Positions 1-5,882 of a stretch of 5,882 nucleotides of DNA are shown piece by piece. The notes under the pieces were generated by a model that saw only the letters and a program-made list of their open reading frames with translations, did no database searches and had not been told where the DNA came from. The position numbers and the translations under genes are program-made. Numbering within the stretch: position 1 is the stretch's first letter; every line of letters starts with the position of its first letter. Source of the DNA: Cyanobacteria bacterium K_DeepCast_35m_m2_023 (GTDB lineage: Bacteria > Cyanobacteriota > Cyanobacteriia > PCC-6307 > Cyanobiaceae); contig VGQR01000137.1 of assembly GCA_016882345.1 (NCBI GenBank), positions 1 through 5,882 of the forward strand. The letters run 5' to 3'.

Positions 1-601
1 TGCCGACGCGTTCAGTCTGTATTCGACCCTGGTGGCACTGCTCGCCCTGGCGTACTACCTGCTGGCCTTCTGGCTTCAACCGGGCGACGCCGCATCGGCT
101 CCAGCCGAGGCGAGCACCACGGCGACAGAGGGGACACCACCCCTGATCGCCGTGCTGGTGGCCATGGCCCTGGTTGCCGTGCTGGTGGCCCTGATCTCGG
201 AGCAGCTGGTGCAGACGCTCGAGCACCTGGTCGCCGGCGCACACCTGAGCGAACTGTTCGTCGGCCTGTTCCTGTTGCCGTTGTTCAGTTGCCTGCCGGA
301 GATGCTGGTCACCCTGCGGGCGGCTCAACGGCGACAGATTGCTCTGGTGTTGACCAACACCATTGACTCCAGCCTGCAGTTGCTGTTGTTTGTGCTGCCG
401 CTCCTGGTGCTGATCGGCCTGCCCCTGGGCCGTTATCTGCATCTGGGCCTGCCACCAGTGGCCCTGGCGGCCCTGGGAATCGCCGTCGTGATGATCGAGC
501 GCATCACCCAGAACCGCGAACTCAATGCCTATGAAGGCATTCAACTGATCGTCCTGTTTGTGGCGATGGCGAGCGGAGCGCTGCTGCTGACGGCGCCCTA
601 G
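1..601 (+). CDS. Ca2+/H+ antiporter-like (CAX/CaCA family) membrane protein, C-terminal part
   Basis: The N-terminal half lies outside the window; the frame is open from base 2 and ends at TAG 599-601, giving 199 visible residues. CAX proteins exchange cytosolic Ca2+ for protons across a membrane using two homologous alpha repeats. The visible part looks like the second half. It has a hydrophobic helix, then a polar Pro/Ala/Thr/Glu-rich linker (about 80-140), then a helix ending in SEQLVQTLEHL. Next comes a segment like the alpha-2 repeat (LSELFVGLFLLPLFSCLPEM, about 248-304), a TNTIDSSLQLLLFVLPLLVL stretch matching the family's GSSxQIALFVAPLLVL, and a last helix after the family-like NxxEGxQL. 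The usual GNAAE signature reads SCLPE here; the Glu (codon 299-301) is kept but Gly and Asn are not. Family membership is well supported, but Ca2+ specificity is not. Its stop overlaps the stop of the convergent glgX. Confidence 0.75.
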   Translation, partial: ADAFSLYSTLVALLALAYYLLAFWLQPGDAASAPAEASTTATEGTPPLIAVLVAMALVAVLVALISEQLVQTLEHLVAGAHLSELFVGLFLLPLFSCLPEMLVTLRAAQRRQIALVLTNTIDSSLQLLLFVLPLLVLIGLPLGRYLHLGLPPVALAALGIAVVMIERITQNRELNAYEGIQLIVLFVAMASGALLLTAP

Positions 602-2706
602 CGGGCCTGATGCCCGGTGATCAGAGCAACCACGCTCCGTGGAGTCACCGTGTAGTGCCCATCGTCGAGGGGCGGCGCCCCATCCCAGGCCTCGATGTCA
701 TGGGGGCTGGAAAGCGAGGTGTCAATCCAGCGGTGCCAGCGCTCGGCACCGAAATCGGCCGGCGGCAGCTGAAAGGTCAACGGCTCCCACCAGGCATTGA
801 GCATCAGGCACAGGCGAAAGCGATGGCTGATGCTGGTGAGCGTCAGCGCCAGCGAGTGGGACGCGTCGCCCCAATCCGGTTGATCGGGCTGGACGCCATG
901 CCAGCTCAGCTGATGGCGCCCCAACAGATCCGCAAGGCTCAAGGCATCGCCATCCACCACCAGGTCGCGGCGGCAGCGATAGGCGATCAGCTCGCGCGTG
1001 AAGCGATGCAGACCGCTGTGCTGGTCCAGCAGGCTCCAATCCAACCAACTGGTGGGGTTGTCCTGGCAGTAGGCGTTGTTGTTGCCTCCCTGGCTGCGGC
1101 CGATCTCATCGCCCATTGCCAGCATCGGCGCACCGGCCGACAGCAGCAGCAGCGCCAGAAAATTGCGCATCTGGCGCTGACGCAGGGCCAGCACCTGCGG
1201 ATCATCAGTCGCACCTTCGACACCGCAGTTCCAGCTGGCGTTGTCGTCTGAACCGTCGCGGTTGGCTTCGCCGTTGGCGTCGTTGTGCTTGCTGTCGTAG
1301 CTGACCAGATCGGCCAGGGTGAAGCCGTCGTGACAGCTGATGAAATTGATGCTGGCCTCAGCCTCACGGTGCTTGGCGCCATAGATATCCGGACTGCCGA
1401 TCAGGCGTTGACTGAGCCCCCGAACCTGACCGGCATCGCCTTTGAGAAAGCGACGCACATCATCACGAAAGCGGCCATTCCACTCCTGCCAGCGGTCGCC
1501 GCTGAAGCTGCCCACCTGGTAGAGACCGGCGGCATCCCAGGCCTCAGCAATCAGCTTGGTGCCCGCCAGCACCGGATCGGTGTCGAGGTCCCAGAGGATC
1601 GGCGGCCTCGGCAAGGGCTGTCCGTTTTCATCACGGGCCAGCACGGATGCCAGGTCAAAACGAAACCCATCGATGTGAAACTGCTCGACCCAATACCGCA
1701 GGCTGTCACGAATCAGACGGCGCACCACCGCATTGTTGGCATTGAAGGTGTTGCGACAACCGGTGTCGTCGAGATAGCGGTTGCGATCGTCGGGATCCAG
1801 CAGGTAGTAATCGCCATTGGCCAGACCTCGGTAACTGAAGCTGGGACCATCGGCGTCCGACTCAGCTGTGTGGTTGAAGACCACGTCGAGAATTACCTCG
1901 ATCCCGGCTTGGTGAAACGCCTTCACCATGTCTCGAAACTCGTCGAGCACAGCCAGCGGCTCACCCCCCTGACCCTGGCTGCTGGCATAGGCGTGATGGG
2001 GCACGAAAAACGACAGCGGTTGATAGCCCCAGTAGTTGGGCAGGCCCGCCGGCGCATCCTGCGGATCAAACTGAAACACGGGCAACAGCTCCACCGCTGT
2101 CACCCCCAGATCGATGAGATAAGGGATCTTGTCAATCAGGCCTGCGTACGTGCCGGCCGTGGCTTGCGGCACACCCGAGCTGGGATGGGCCGTGAACCCT
2201 TTGACATGCAGTTCATAGATGATCGATTCGCGCGCGGGGCGGTTCAGCGGTCGGTCGCCCTGCCAGTCGTAGGCCTTCAGGTCTGCGACAACGCCCTTGA
2301 TGGCGTTGGCCCAGCCCCTGGCGCCATGCCTTTGGCCCTGGTGCCGTTGGTAGCCGGGAGGAACAGCCAGAGCCTGGGCGTAGGGATCCAGCAGCAGGTG
2401 CTGGGGATCACACCAGACCCCTGCAGGAGGTTGGTCGGGTCCATGAACCCGATAGCCATAAAGCTGACCGGCCTTGAGGCCATCAACATGGCCATGCCAG
2501 TAGTGCCCGGTGTGATGCAGTTCCCCGACCAGGGGGAACACCGCCGATGGCTCTGAATCATCGGCCGCATCGAACAGACAAAGCTCCACGGCTGCCGGAT
2601 CCGAAGCAAACAGGCTGAAATTGACCCCACCGGCATCCAGCCTGGCCCCCAGCGGCGAGACCTGGCCCTGGTGCAGAACCCGAGCCGTTGCCTGTGAAAC
2701 CACCAC
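598..2706 (-). CDS. glgX: Glycogen debranching enzyme GlgX (isoamylase-type, GH13)
   Basis: This 702-residue protein has the normal length for bacterial GlgX. It hydrolyses alpha-1,6 branch points of glycogen in the cytoplasm, after phosphorylase has shortened the outer chains. An N-terminal CBM48-like domain (about residues 15-105, with SPLGARLDAGGVNFSLFA) precedes the catalytic barrel. All four GH13 regions are visible: DVVFNHT (274-280), GFRFD with the nucleophile Asp351, LIAEAWD with the acid/base Glu388, and SCHDGFTL with Asp460. YWGYQPLSFF (225-234) is also typical. A C-terminal beta domain ends near Arg702. The start is GTG at 2706; an in-frame TGA lies 13 codons upstream with no ATG, GTG or TTG between, and GTG at 2703 is the only close alternative. 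No clear Shine-Dalgarno is seen. It is divergent from the ClC gene and convergent with the CAX-like gene. No catalytic residue is missing, so it should be active. Confidence 0.96.
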   Translation of the reverse strand: MVVSQATARVLHQGQVSPLGARLDAGGVNFSLFASDPAAVELCLFDAADDSEPSAVFPLVGELHHTGHYWHGHVDGLKAGQLYGYRVHGPDQPPAGVWCDPQHLLLDPYAQALAVPPGYQRHQGQRHGARGWANAIKGVVADLKAYDWQGDRPLNRPARESIIYELHVKGFTAHPSSGVPQATAGTYAGLIDKIPYLIDLGVTAVELLPVFQFDPQDAPAGLPNYWGYQPLSFFVPHHAYASSQGQGGEPLAVLDEFRDMVKAFHQAGIEVILDVVFNHTAESDADGPSFSYRGLANGDYYLLDPDDRNRYLDDTGCRNTFNANNAVVRRLIRDSLRYWVEQFHIDGFRFDLASVLARDENGQPLPRPPILWDLDTDPVLAGTKLIAEAWDAAGLYQVGSFSGDRWQEWNGRFRDDVRRFLKGDAGQVRGLSQRLIGSPDIYGAKHREAEASINFISCHDGFTLADLVSYDSKHNDANGEANRDGSDDNASWNCGVEGATDDPQVLALRQRQMRNFLALLLLSAGAPMLAMGDEIGRSQGGNNNAYCQDNPTSWLDWSLLDQHSGLHRFTRELIAYRCRRDLVVDGDALSLADLLGRHQLSWHGVQPDQPDWGDASHSLALTLTSISHRFRLCLMLNAWWEPLTFQLPPADFGAERWHRWIDTSLSSPHDIEAWDGAPPLDDGHYTVTPRSVVALITGHQAR

Positions 2707-2763
2707 GAACAGCCCATCTGCATCGATGATGGCGCCGAAGCTTCAAAGCGGCATCCACAGTCC
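2707..2763. promoter_or_regulatory. Compact divergent intergenic region between glgX and the ClC gene
   Basis: Only 57 bp separate the GTG of glgX from the ATG of the ClC gene, so any promoters for the two genes must lie here or reach into the opposing coding sequences. I find no convincing -35/-10 pair on either strand and no Shine-Dalgarno sequence before either start. Three short palindromes (ATCGAT, GGCGCC, AAGCTT) lie close together at about 2722-2742. They could be chance in this composition. The regulatory role is inferred from gene arrangement only. Confidence 0.4.
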
Positions 2764-2776
2764 ATGACCTCGTCAT
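2764..2776. repeat. Short inverted repeat covering the ClC start codon (ATGAC-CTC-GTCAT)
   Basis: A perfect 5-bp inverted repeat with a 3-nt centre begins exactly at the ClC ATG. In RNA it could form a small hairpin over the start codon, and in DNA it could be an operator half-site pair. It is short enough to be chance, and I see no second copy in the window. Confidence 0.2.
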
Positions 2777-4074
2777 CAACACCCTTGCCGCCAAGGCTGA
2801 AGACCGTGGTTGTTCTGGTGGGGCAACTCGCCCTGTTGGGCTTGCTGGTGGGGCTGGCCTGTTGGCCGCTCAACCTCGTCGACCACTGGCAGGATCTCCT
2901 GCTGCGACGGTTGCCGATTTATCAAGGCGGCCGTTGGAGCCTGGGCCAGGCGGTGCTGGCCTGCTCTCCGCTGCTGGTGATGCCGCTGCTGCTCAAGCTG
3001 CAGGCCGTCCGCTGGCAAAACAGCGCGGGTTCTGGCATCCCCCAGACCATCACCAGCCTGGAGGATCCACCCCAGGCACACACGCTGATGGCCCATCGCC
3101 CCGTGTTGCAGCGCCTGCTGACCTGGTCGATCGCCAGCCTGAGCCTGTTTCCCCTCGGCCGCGAAGGTCCGGTGGTGCAGGTGGGCGCTGCCGTCGCCTA
3201 CCAATTGCGGCGTCGGTGGCCCAGGCTGTTGGAACGCCTCAGTGCCCACGACATGATGGCCATGGCCGCCGGCGCAGGCCTCGCCGGTGGGTTCAACACC
3301 CCGCTGATGGGCGTGGTGTTCGTGGCCGAAGAACTCACCGGTCACTTTGCCCCCCAGCTCATCTGGCCGGGGCTTGTGGTGTGCGTGATGGCCGCTGAAG
3401 TCAGCAACCTCGGTGGTCAACCCCAGTTCGGCCTGGGGATGGTGCAAGCCAACTTGCTGGAAAGCTCCCAGGTGGTGTGGGGAACCCTGCTGGGGGTGAT
3501 CTGCGGTCTGGCGGGGGGGCTGTTTGCCTGGTCATTGCTGCAAACCACCCGCTGGCTCACCCCGCGGGTGCGGCAGCATCCCTGGCGCTGGGGCCTCGTG
3601 CTGGGCGGCTTGCTGGCGGGCCTGGCCATGCTCAGCGGCGGGGCCAGCGGCGGGGATGGCGAAGCGCTGATGAGCTGGCTGCTGAGCCATCCCGAGCAGC
3701 ACCGGGGATCGCTGATCACCCTGGCGGCCCGACTGTTGGGGCCTTGCCTGGCCCTGGGTGCCGGAATCCCCGGAGGCCTGATCGACCCGGCCTTTGCCAT
3801 TGGCGCCGTGCTGGGTGATGCGGTCGGCCAGTTGAGCAACCAGAGCGTGTTCGGTGTCACCTTCGGCATGGCCGCTGCCTTGGCTGGTGCCACCCAGCTG
3901 CCAGCCATGAGCCTGGTGTTTGCGCTACGGATGGCCGGTGATCAACAACTCTTGCCAGGGGTTGCGATGGCAGCCGTGATCGGTTCCTACGTGGGTCGGC
4001 TGTGGTTGCACAAACCGATCTATCACGCCCTCACCGATCTATTGCACGACGAGCTCATGCACAAACGCGAGTGA
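2764..4074 (+). CDS. ClC family chloride channel/transporter, probably a Cl-/H+ antiporter
   Basis: The protein has 436 residues, fits a bacterial ClC core of many membrane helices, and has no C-terminal CBS domains. The anion-pathway motifs appear in order: GSGIP (89-93, with Ser90 at the ClC-ec1 Ser107 position), GREGP (132-136, gating Glu134), AGGFNTPLMGVVFVAEEL (174-191), GGLIDP (337-342), and KPIY with Tyr420 at the Tyr445 position. Glu190 aligns with the internal proton glutamate Glu203 of ClC-ec1, which points to proton-coupled exchange rather than a passive channel. The GxFxP motif reads GLIDP, so the usual Phe is Ile340; its backbone amide could still bind chloride. ATG 2764 is the first start in an upstream frame that is otherwise open, and no Shine-Dalgarno is visible. 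A role in chloride or pH homeostasis is inferred. It may be co-transcribed with the DoxX gene 49 bp downstream. Confidence 0.95.
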   Translation: MTSSSTPLPPRLKTVVVLVGQLALLGLLVGLACWPLNLVDHWQDLLLRRLPIYQGGRWSLGQAVLACSPLLVMPLLLKLQAVRWQNSAGSGIPQTITSLEDPPQAHTLMAHRPVLQRLLTWSIASLSLFPLGREGPVVQVGAAVAYQLRRRWPRLLERLSAHDMMAMAAGAGLAGGFNTPLMGVVFVAEELTGHFAPQLIWPGLVVCVMAAEVSNLGGQPQFGLGMVQANLLESSQVVWGTLLGVICGLAGGLFAWSLLQTTRWLTPRVRQHPWRWGLVLGGLLAGLAMLSGGASGGDGEALMSWLLSHPEQHRGSLITLAARLLGPCLALGAGIPGGLIDPAFAIGAVLGDAVGQLSNQSVFGVTFGMAAALAGATQLPAMSLVFALRMAGDQQLLPGVAMAAVIGSYVGRLWLHKPIYHALTDLLHDELMHKRE

Positions 4075-4086
4075 CTTCCTAGCTTG

Positions 4087-4104
4087 ACGAGATCACAACC
4101 TCGT
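4087..4104. repeat. Short inverted repeat in the ClC-DoxX spacer (ACGAG, 8-nt loop, CTCGT)
   Basis: This 5-bp inverted repeat is the only hairpin-like element in the 49-bp spacer 4075-4123. No T-run follows it, so it does not qualify as an intrinsic terminator, and read-through from the ClC gene into the DoxX gene is plausible. A flanking direct repeat, AGCTTG at 4081-4086 and 4114-4119, is probably incidental. Confidence 0.2.
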
Positions 4105-4123
4105 GGGCTCATCAGCTTGCGTT

Positions 4124-4627
4124 ATGGACCTTGCCGTTGTCGAACTGGTGGTGCCCGAGGGGCCGGCATCAGGCCTGGCGCAGCTCATGCTGTTTGTGCT
4201 GCGGGTGTTTCTGGGCATCGCCTTCATCCGCCACGGCTGGCCCAAGCTGCGCAACCTCAAGACCTGGTCGACAGCCCTGAAGACCCCGCAGTGGCTGTGC
4301 TTTCTCTCGGCCTTCTCGATGTGGGGCGCCGGCATCGCCCTGCTGCCGGGGCTGCTGACCCCCCTGGCCGCGCTGGCGATCGCCGTGTCGATGGGCTACG
4401 CGATGGTGCTGGAGATCATCTCCGGATTCCCCTTCATCGCCCCCGATCCCTACCAGATTCCCGAGGGCGATTACGCCGGCCCCATGGGTGTGGGTGAGCC
4501 GCCCAGCTGGGAGAAGGCCGCCATGTACGTCGTCATGTGCGCCGTGCTGGCGACCTGCGGCGGCGGCCTGTGGTCCCTCGACAACCTGCTGATCGCGGAC
4601 CTGCTGAAAAGCCTGCTGGCTGGATGA
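4124..4627 (+). CDS. DoxX family integral membrane protein
   Basis: With the ATG at 4124 the protein has 167 residues, the usual size for DoxX-like four-helix membrane proteins. The first helix (about 18-38) carries the family pattern, FLGIAFIRHGWPKL (29-42). Further helices lie near 58-79, 82-100 and 130-148. Between helices 3 and 4 is a polar loop rich in Pro, Gly and Asp (about 103-128) that contains FIAPDPYQIPEGDYAGPMG. The family's biochemical role is unsettled; members have been linked to quinone-related or redox-stress functions, and nothing here decides the matter. An in-frame GTG at 4103 would add seven residues, but ATG gives a better N-terminus. The stop TGA at 4625-4627 overlaps the ATG of the hydrolase gene, so the two probably form an operon. 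No Shine-Dalgarno is visible. Confidence 0.85.
   Translation: MDLAVVELVVPEGPASGLAQLMLFVLRVFLGIAFIRHGWPKLRNLKTWSTALKTPQWLCFLSAFSMWGAGIALLPGLLTPLAALAIAVSMGYAMVLEIISGFPFIAPDPYQIPEGDYAGPMGVGEPPSWEKAAMYVVMCAVLATCGGGLWSLDNLLIADLLKSLLAG
4375..4384. repeat. HIP1-type palindrome GGCGATCGCC
   Basis: This is a perfect copy of the extended HIP1 (Highly Iterated Palindrome) sequence common in many cyanobacterial genomes. It lies inside the DoxX gene and is the only perfect copy I find in the window; several near matches such as TCGATCGC also occur. One copy in a GC-rich window is only weak support for a cyanobacterial source. Confidence 0.5.
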
Positions 4628-5229
4628 GCCATCCCCCGCTGGTGCTGATCCACGGGCTGTGGGACACACCAAGGTTGTTTCGCCGGCTGGTGGAGCAGCT
4701 CGATGGCCGTCGCGATCCGCTGCTGATTCCCCATCTGCAGCACGGCCTGGGCCAGGTGCCATTGGAGACGTTGACGGAGCGCCTCAACAGCCAGATCGTT
4801 GACGCCTTCGGCCCAGGTGAGACGGTGGATCTCCTGGGGTTTTCGATGGGCGGGCTGCTGGCAAGGGCCTGGATTCAGCAGCATGGGGGCTACCGGCGCA
4901 CGCGCCGCTTTGTGTGCGTGGGCAGCCCCCAGCGGGGCACCCTCGCGGCCCAGCTGGTGCCCAGAGCCCTGTTGCCCAGCATCGCCGACATGAAACTCGG
5001 CAGCCGCTTCATCCGGCAACTCGCCGACGACCATCACCGCCATCCCCAGCGGTTGGCTTCGATCGACTGCCGCAGTTTCTACTGCCGGCTCGATCTGATG
5101 GTGATCCCCAGTTGGCTGGGGGTGCTGCCGGTGGGTCCGGTTCAGGCCCTGCCGGCACCCACCCATCCTGCCCTGATCACGGCGACGAAACCCGCCTCGA
5201 TCCTGGCCGAATCCCTGCTTCAGCCTTGA
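4624..5229 (+). CDS. Small alpha/beta-hydrolase, lipase/esterase-like
   Basis: This 201-residue protein shows a compact alpha/beta-hydrolase fold. LVLIHGLWDTP (6-16) is the first strand with the HG oxyanion-hole motif. VDLLGFSMGGLLAR (68-81) holds the GxSxG nucleophile elbow with Ser74. VGSPQRGT (99-106) resembles the GTPHRGT segment of bacterial lipases. Asp157 (in CRLDLMV) and His181 (in PTHPALIT) are in place to complete the triad. No signal peptide or membrane helix is seen, so a cytoplasmic location is likely. The substrate is unknown; acyl esters are likeliest from the family. The start ATG lies within ATGA, overlapping the DoxX stop; the frame is open upstream to about 4537, but a longer start would overlap the DoxX gene heavily. 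The overlap suggests translational coupling, perhaps with both acting at the membrane or on lipid-soluble compounds, which is inference. Confidence 0.85.
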   Translation: MSHPPLVLIHGLWDTPRLFRRLVEQLDGRRDPLLIPHLQHGLGQVPLETLTERLNSQIVDAFGPGETVDLLGFSMGGLLARAWIQQHGGYRRTRRFVCVGSPQRGTLAAQLVPRALLPSIADMKLGSRFIRQLADDHHRHPQRLASIDCRSFYCRLDLMVIPSWLGVLPVGPVQALPAPTHPALITATKPASILAESLLQP

Positions 5230-5253
5230 ACCTCTATTGAACCGTTACACGGT
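5226..5253. repeat. Tandem TTGAACC pair and a short inverted repeat after the hydrolase gene
   Basis: TTGAACC occurs at 5226-5232, spanning the hydrolase stop, and again at 5237-5243, exactly 11 bp apart, about one helical turn. The second copy runs into an inverted repeat ACCGT-TAC-ACGGT (5241-5253). No T-run follows, so it is not a standard terminator. TTGAAC resembles a -35 hexamer, but I find no matching -10. A binding site for a regulator of the next gene is possible but unproven. The remainder of the 97-bp spacer, to 5326, shows nothing I can name. Confidence 0.25.
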
Positions 5254-5326
5254 GGGCGGGTCAGGGCTGTTGCCGCATCGAGCGCGGATGTGCAGCATGA
5301 CAACAGACACCTGAAGCACCCTCCTT

Positions 5327-5882
5327 ATGTGCTTTTCTGCCTAAGCCAGCTTCACCGCATCAGCCGTTCTGATGCCACTGGGCCTCTACAGCGCCCACAT
5401 CACCAAACAGACCGGCCAGCGCGACTATCTGCCCCTGGCCTTGACGCCCTTCTTCTTCGGGGTGCAGCAGTTCGTGGAGAGCCTCGTCTGGACCGGCATC
5501 GACAAGGGCAAAATCGAGCCGCTCACCAGCCTGGCCTCCCTCGGGTTTCTGTTCTTCGCCTACTGCTTCTGGATGATCTGGATCCCCTGGAGCGCCTGGT
5601 CGATCGCCCGCAGCACCGAGTCCAAGGGGCTTCAGCATCGCCTCAAATGGGTGGCGGTGGTGGCCACCGTGCTGGGCATCGCCTTCTACCTGCCGGTGCT
5701 GCTCGACCCACCGGCGGTGCAACCGGCCGTACACAGCACTGGCCGACTGCTCTACGACATCAGCAATCTGCACAGCGGCTGGCACAACTTCGTGAACACC
5801 GAGCCGGTGGGTGAACTCGTCTACTGGGGCTTCATCGTGCTGCCGCTGGTGGCGCTGCGCGACAAGGCAGTGAGGCTGTTCG
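5327..5882 (+). pseudogene. DUF6629-like membrane protein, in-frame TAA at codon 6, partial at right edge
   Basis: From ATG 5327 the frame reads MCFSA, then TAA (5342-5344), then continues in the same frame as ASFTASAVLMPLGLYSAH and on to the edge with no further stop (179 more codons). Proteins of this family characteristically begin MCFSA-x-AS, followed by a first membrane helix, so the stop sits in the one unconserved position. Visible features downstream are FFFGVQQFVESLVW (the family QQ-x-x-E-x-x-x-W pattern) and hydrophobic helices around LASLGFLFFAYCFWMIWIPW, WVAVVATVLGIAFYLPVLL and VYWGFIVLPLVAL. The family's function is unknown to me. If the TAA is real, full-length protein is lost; ATG 5372 could restart translation 27 nt later but would omit MCFSA and much of helix 1. 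The coding quality after the stop looks intact, which argues for a recent mutation or a base error. The C-terminus lies outside the window. Confidence 0.7.

Noticed and set aside
1285..2556. A 423-codon open frame on the plus strand, antisense to glgX
   Set aside because: The opposite strand encodes a complete GH13 enzyme with all catalytic motifs. The antisense translation shows no recognisable domain and is typical of GC-rich codon bias leaving complementary frames open.
2776..3447. A 223-codon open frame on the minus strand opposite the ClC gene
   Set aside because: Its translation is rich in His and Gln with no family resemblance, as expected for the complement of a GC-rich membrane-protein gene.
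4103..4123. GTG at 4103 as the start of the DoxX protein
   Set aside because: It adds only seven residues without a ribosome binding site, and GTG lies within a short inverted repeat. The ATG at 4124 gives a normal-length family member.
4075..4123. A possible intrinsic terminator after the ClC gene
   Set aside because: The only inverted repeat has a 5-bp stem, an 8-nt loop and no following T-run.
4471..5166. A 231-codon minus-strand open frame opposite the DoxX and hydrolase genes
   Set aside because: It spans two well-supported genes and shows no motif of its own.
5339..5347. Programmed recoding (stop read-through) at the TAA
   Set aside because: No evidence beyond the intact frame. TAA is an efficient stop and I see no stimulatory structure, so mutation or error is simpler.
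5290..5814. A 174-codon plus-strand open frame in another frame of the last gene
   Set aside because: It is very rich in Arg, Gln, Gly and Ala with no hydrophobic helices. The overlapping frame from 5327 gives a coherent membrane protein with a family-like N-terminus.

Overview
The window is GC-rich, tightly packed bacterial DNA. The gene families, the short or overlapping intergenic spaces, the absence of obvious Shine-Dalgarno sites and one perfect HIP1-type palindrome (GGCGATCGCC) suggest a picocyanobacterium of the Cyanobium/freshwater Synechococcus type. That assignment is inferred from style and gene content; no marker gene is present. I see no RNA gene, insertion sequence, phage gene or CRISPR array. 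Six protein-coding loci fill almost all of the sequence.

Layout. (1) The C-terminal half of a Ca2+/H+ antiporter-like (CAX/CaCA) membrane protein enters from the left edge and stops at 601. (2) It converges on a full-length glycogen debranching enzyme (GlgX) on the minus strand. The two stop codons interlock in a single CTAG. (3) A 57-bp spacer separates glgX from a divergent, full-length ClC chloride/proton exchanger on the plus strand. (4) After 49 bp come a DoxX-family membrane protein and a small alpha/beta-hydrolase (lipase-like) gene whose ATG overlaps the DoxX stop (ATGA), so the two are probably translationally coupled. (5) After a 97-bp spacer a membrane protein resembling the DUF6629 family starts and runs off the right edge. 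Its reading frame is broken by a TAA at codon 6, directly after the start Met-Cys-Phe-Ser-Ala that is typical of this family.

How the genes work together. GlgX trims phosphorylase-limited branches during glycogen breakdown. The two transporters concern ion and pH balance. DoxX plus hydrolase form the only pair with a strong structural argument for co-expression. I see no sign of one integrated pathway, and most of the window looks like ordinary core or semi-core genome.

The observation most worth a second look is the in-frame TAA in the last gene. The frame is intact and protein-like on both sides, so it is a recent nonsense mutation, a sequencing error, or a gene now started from an internal ATG. 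Smaller points are the altered signature in the second repeat of the CAX-like protein, the Phe-to-Ile replacement in the ClC GxFxP motif, and the nested stop codons at the convergent junction.
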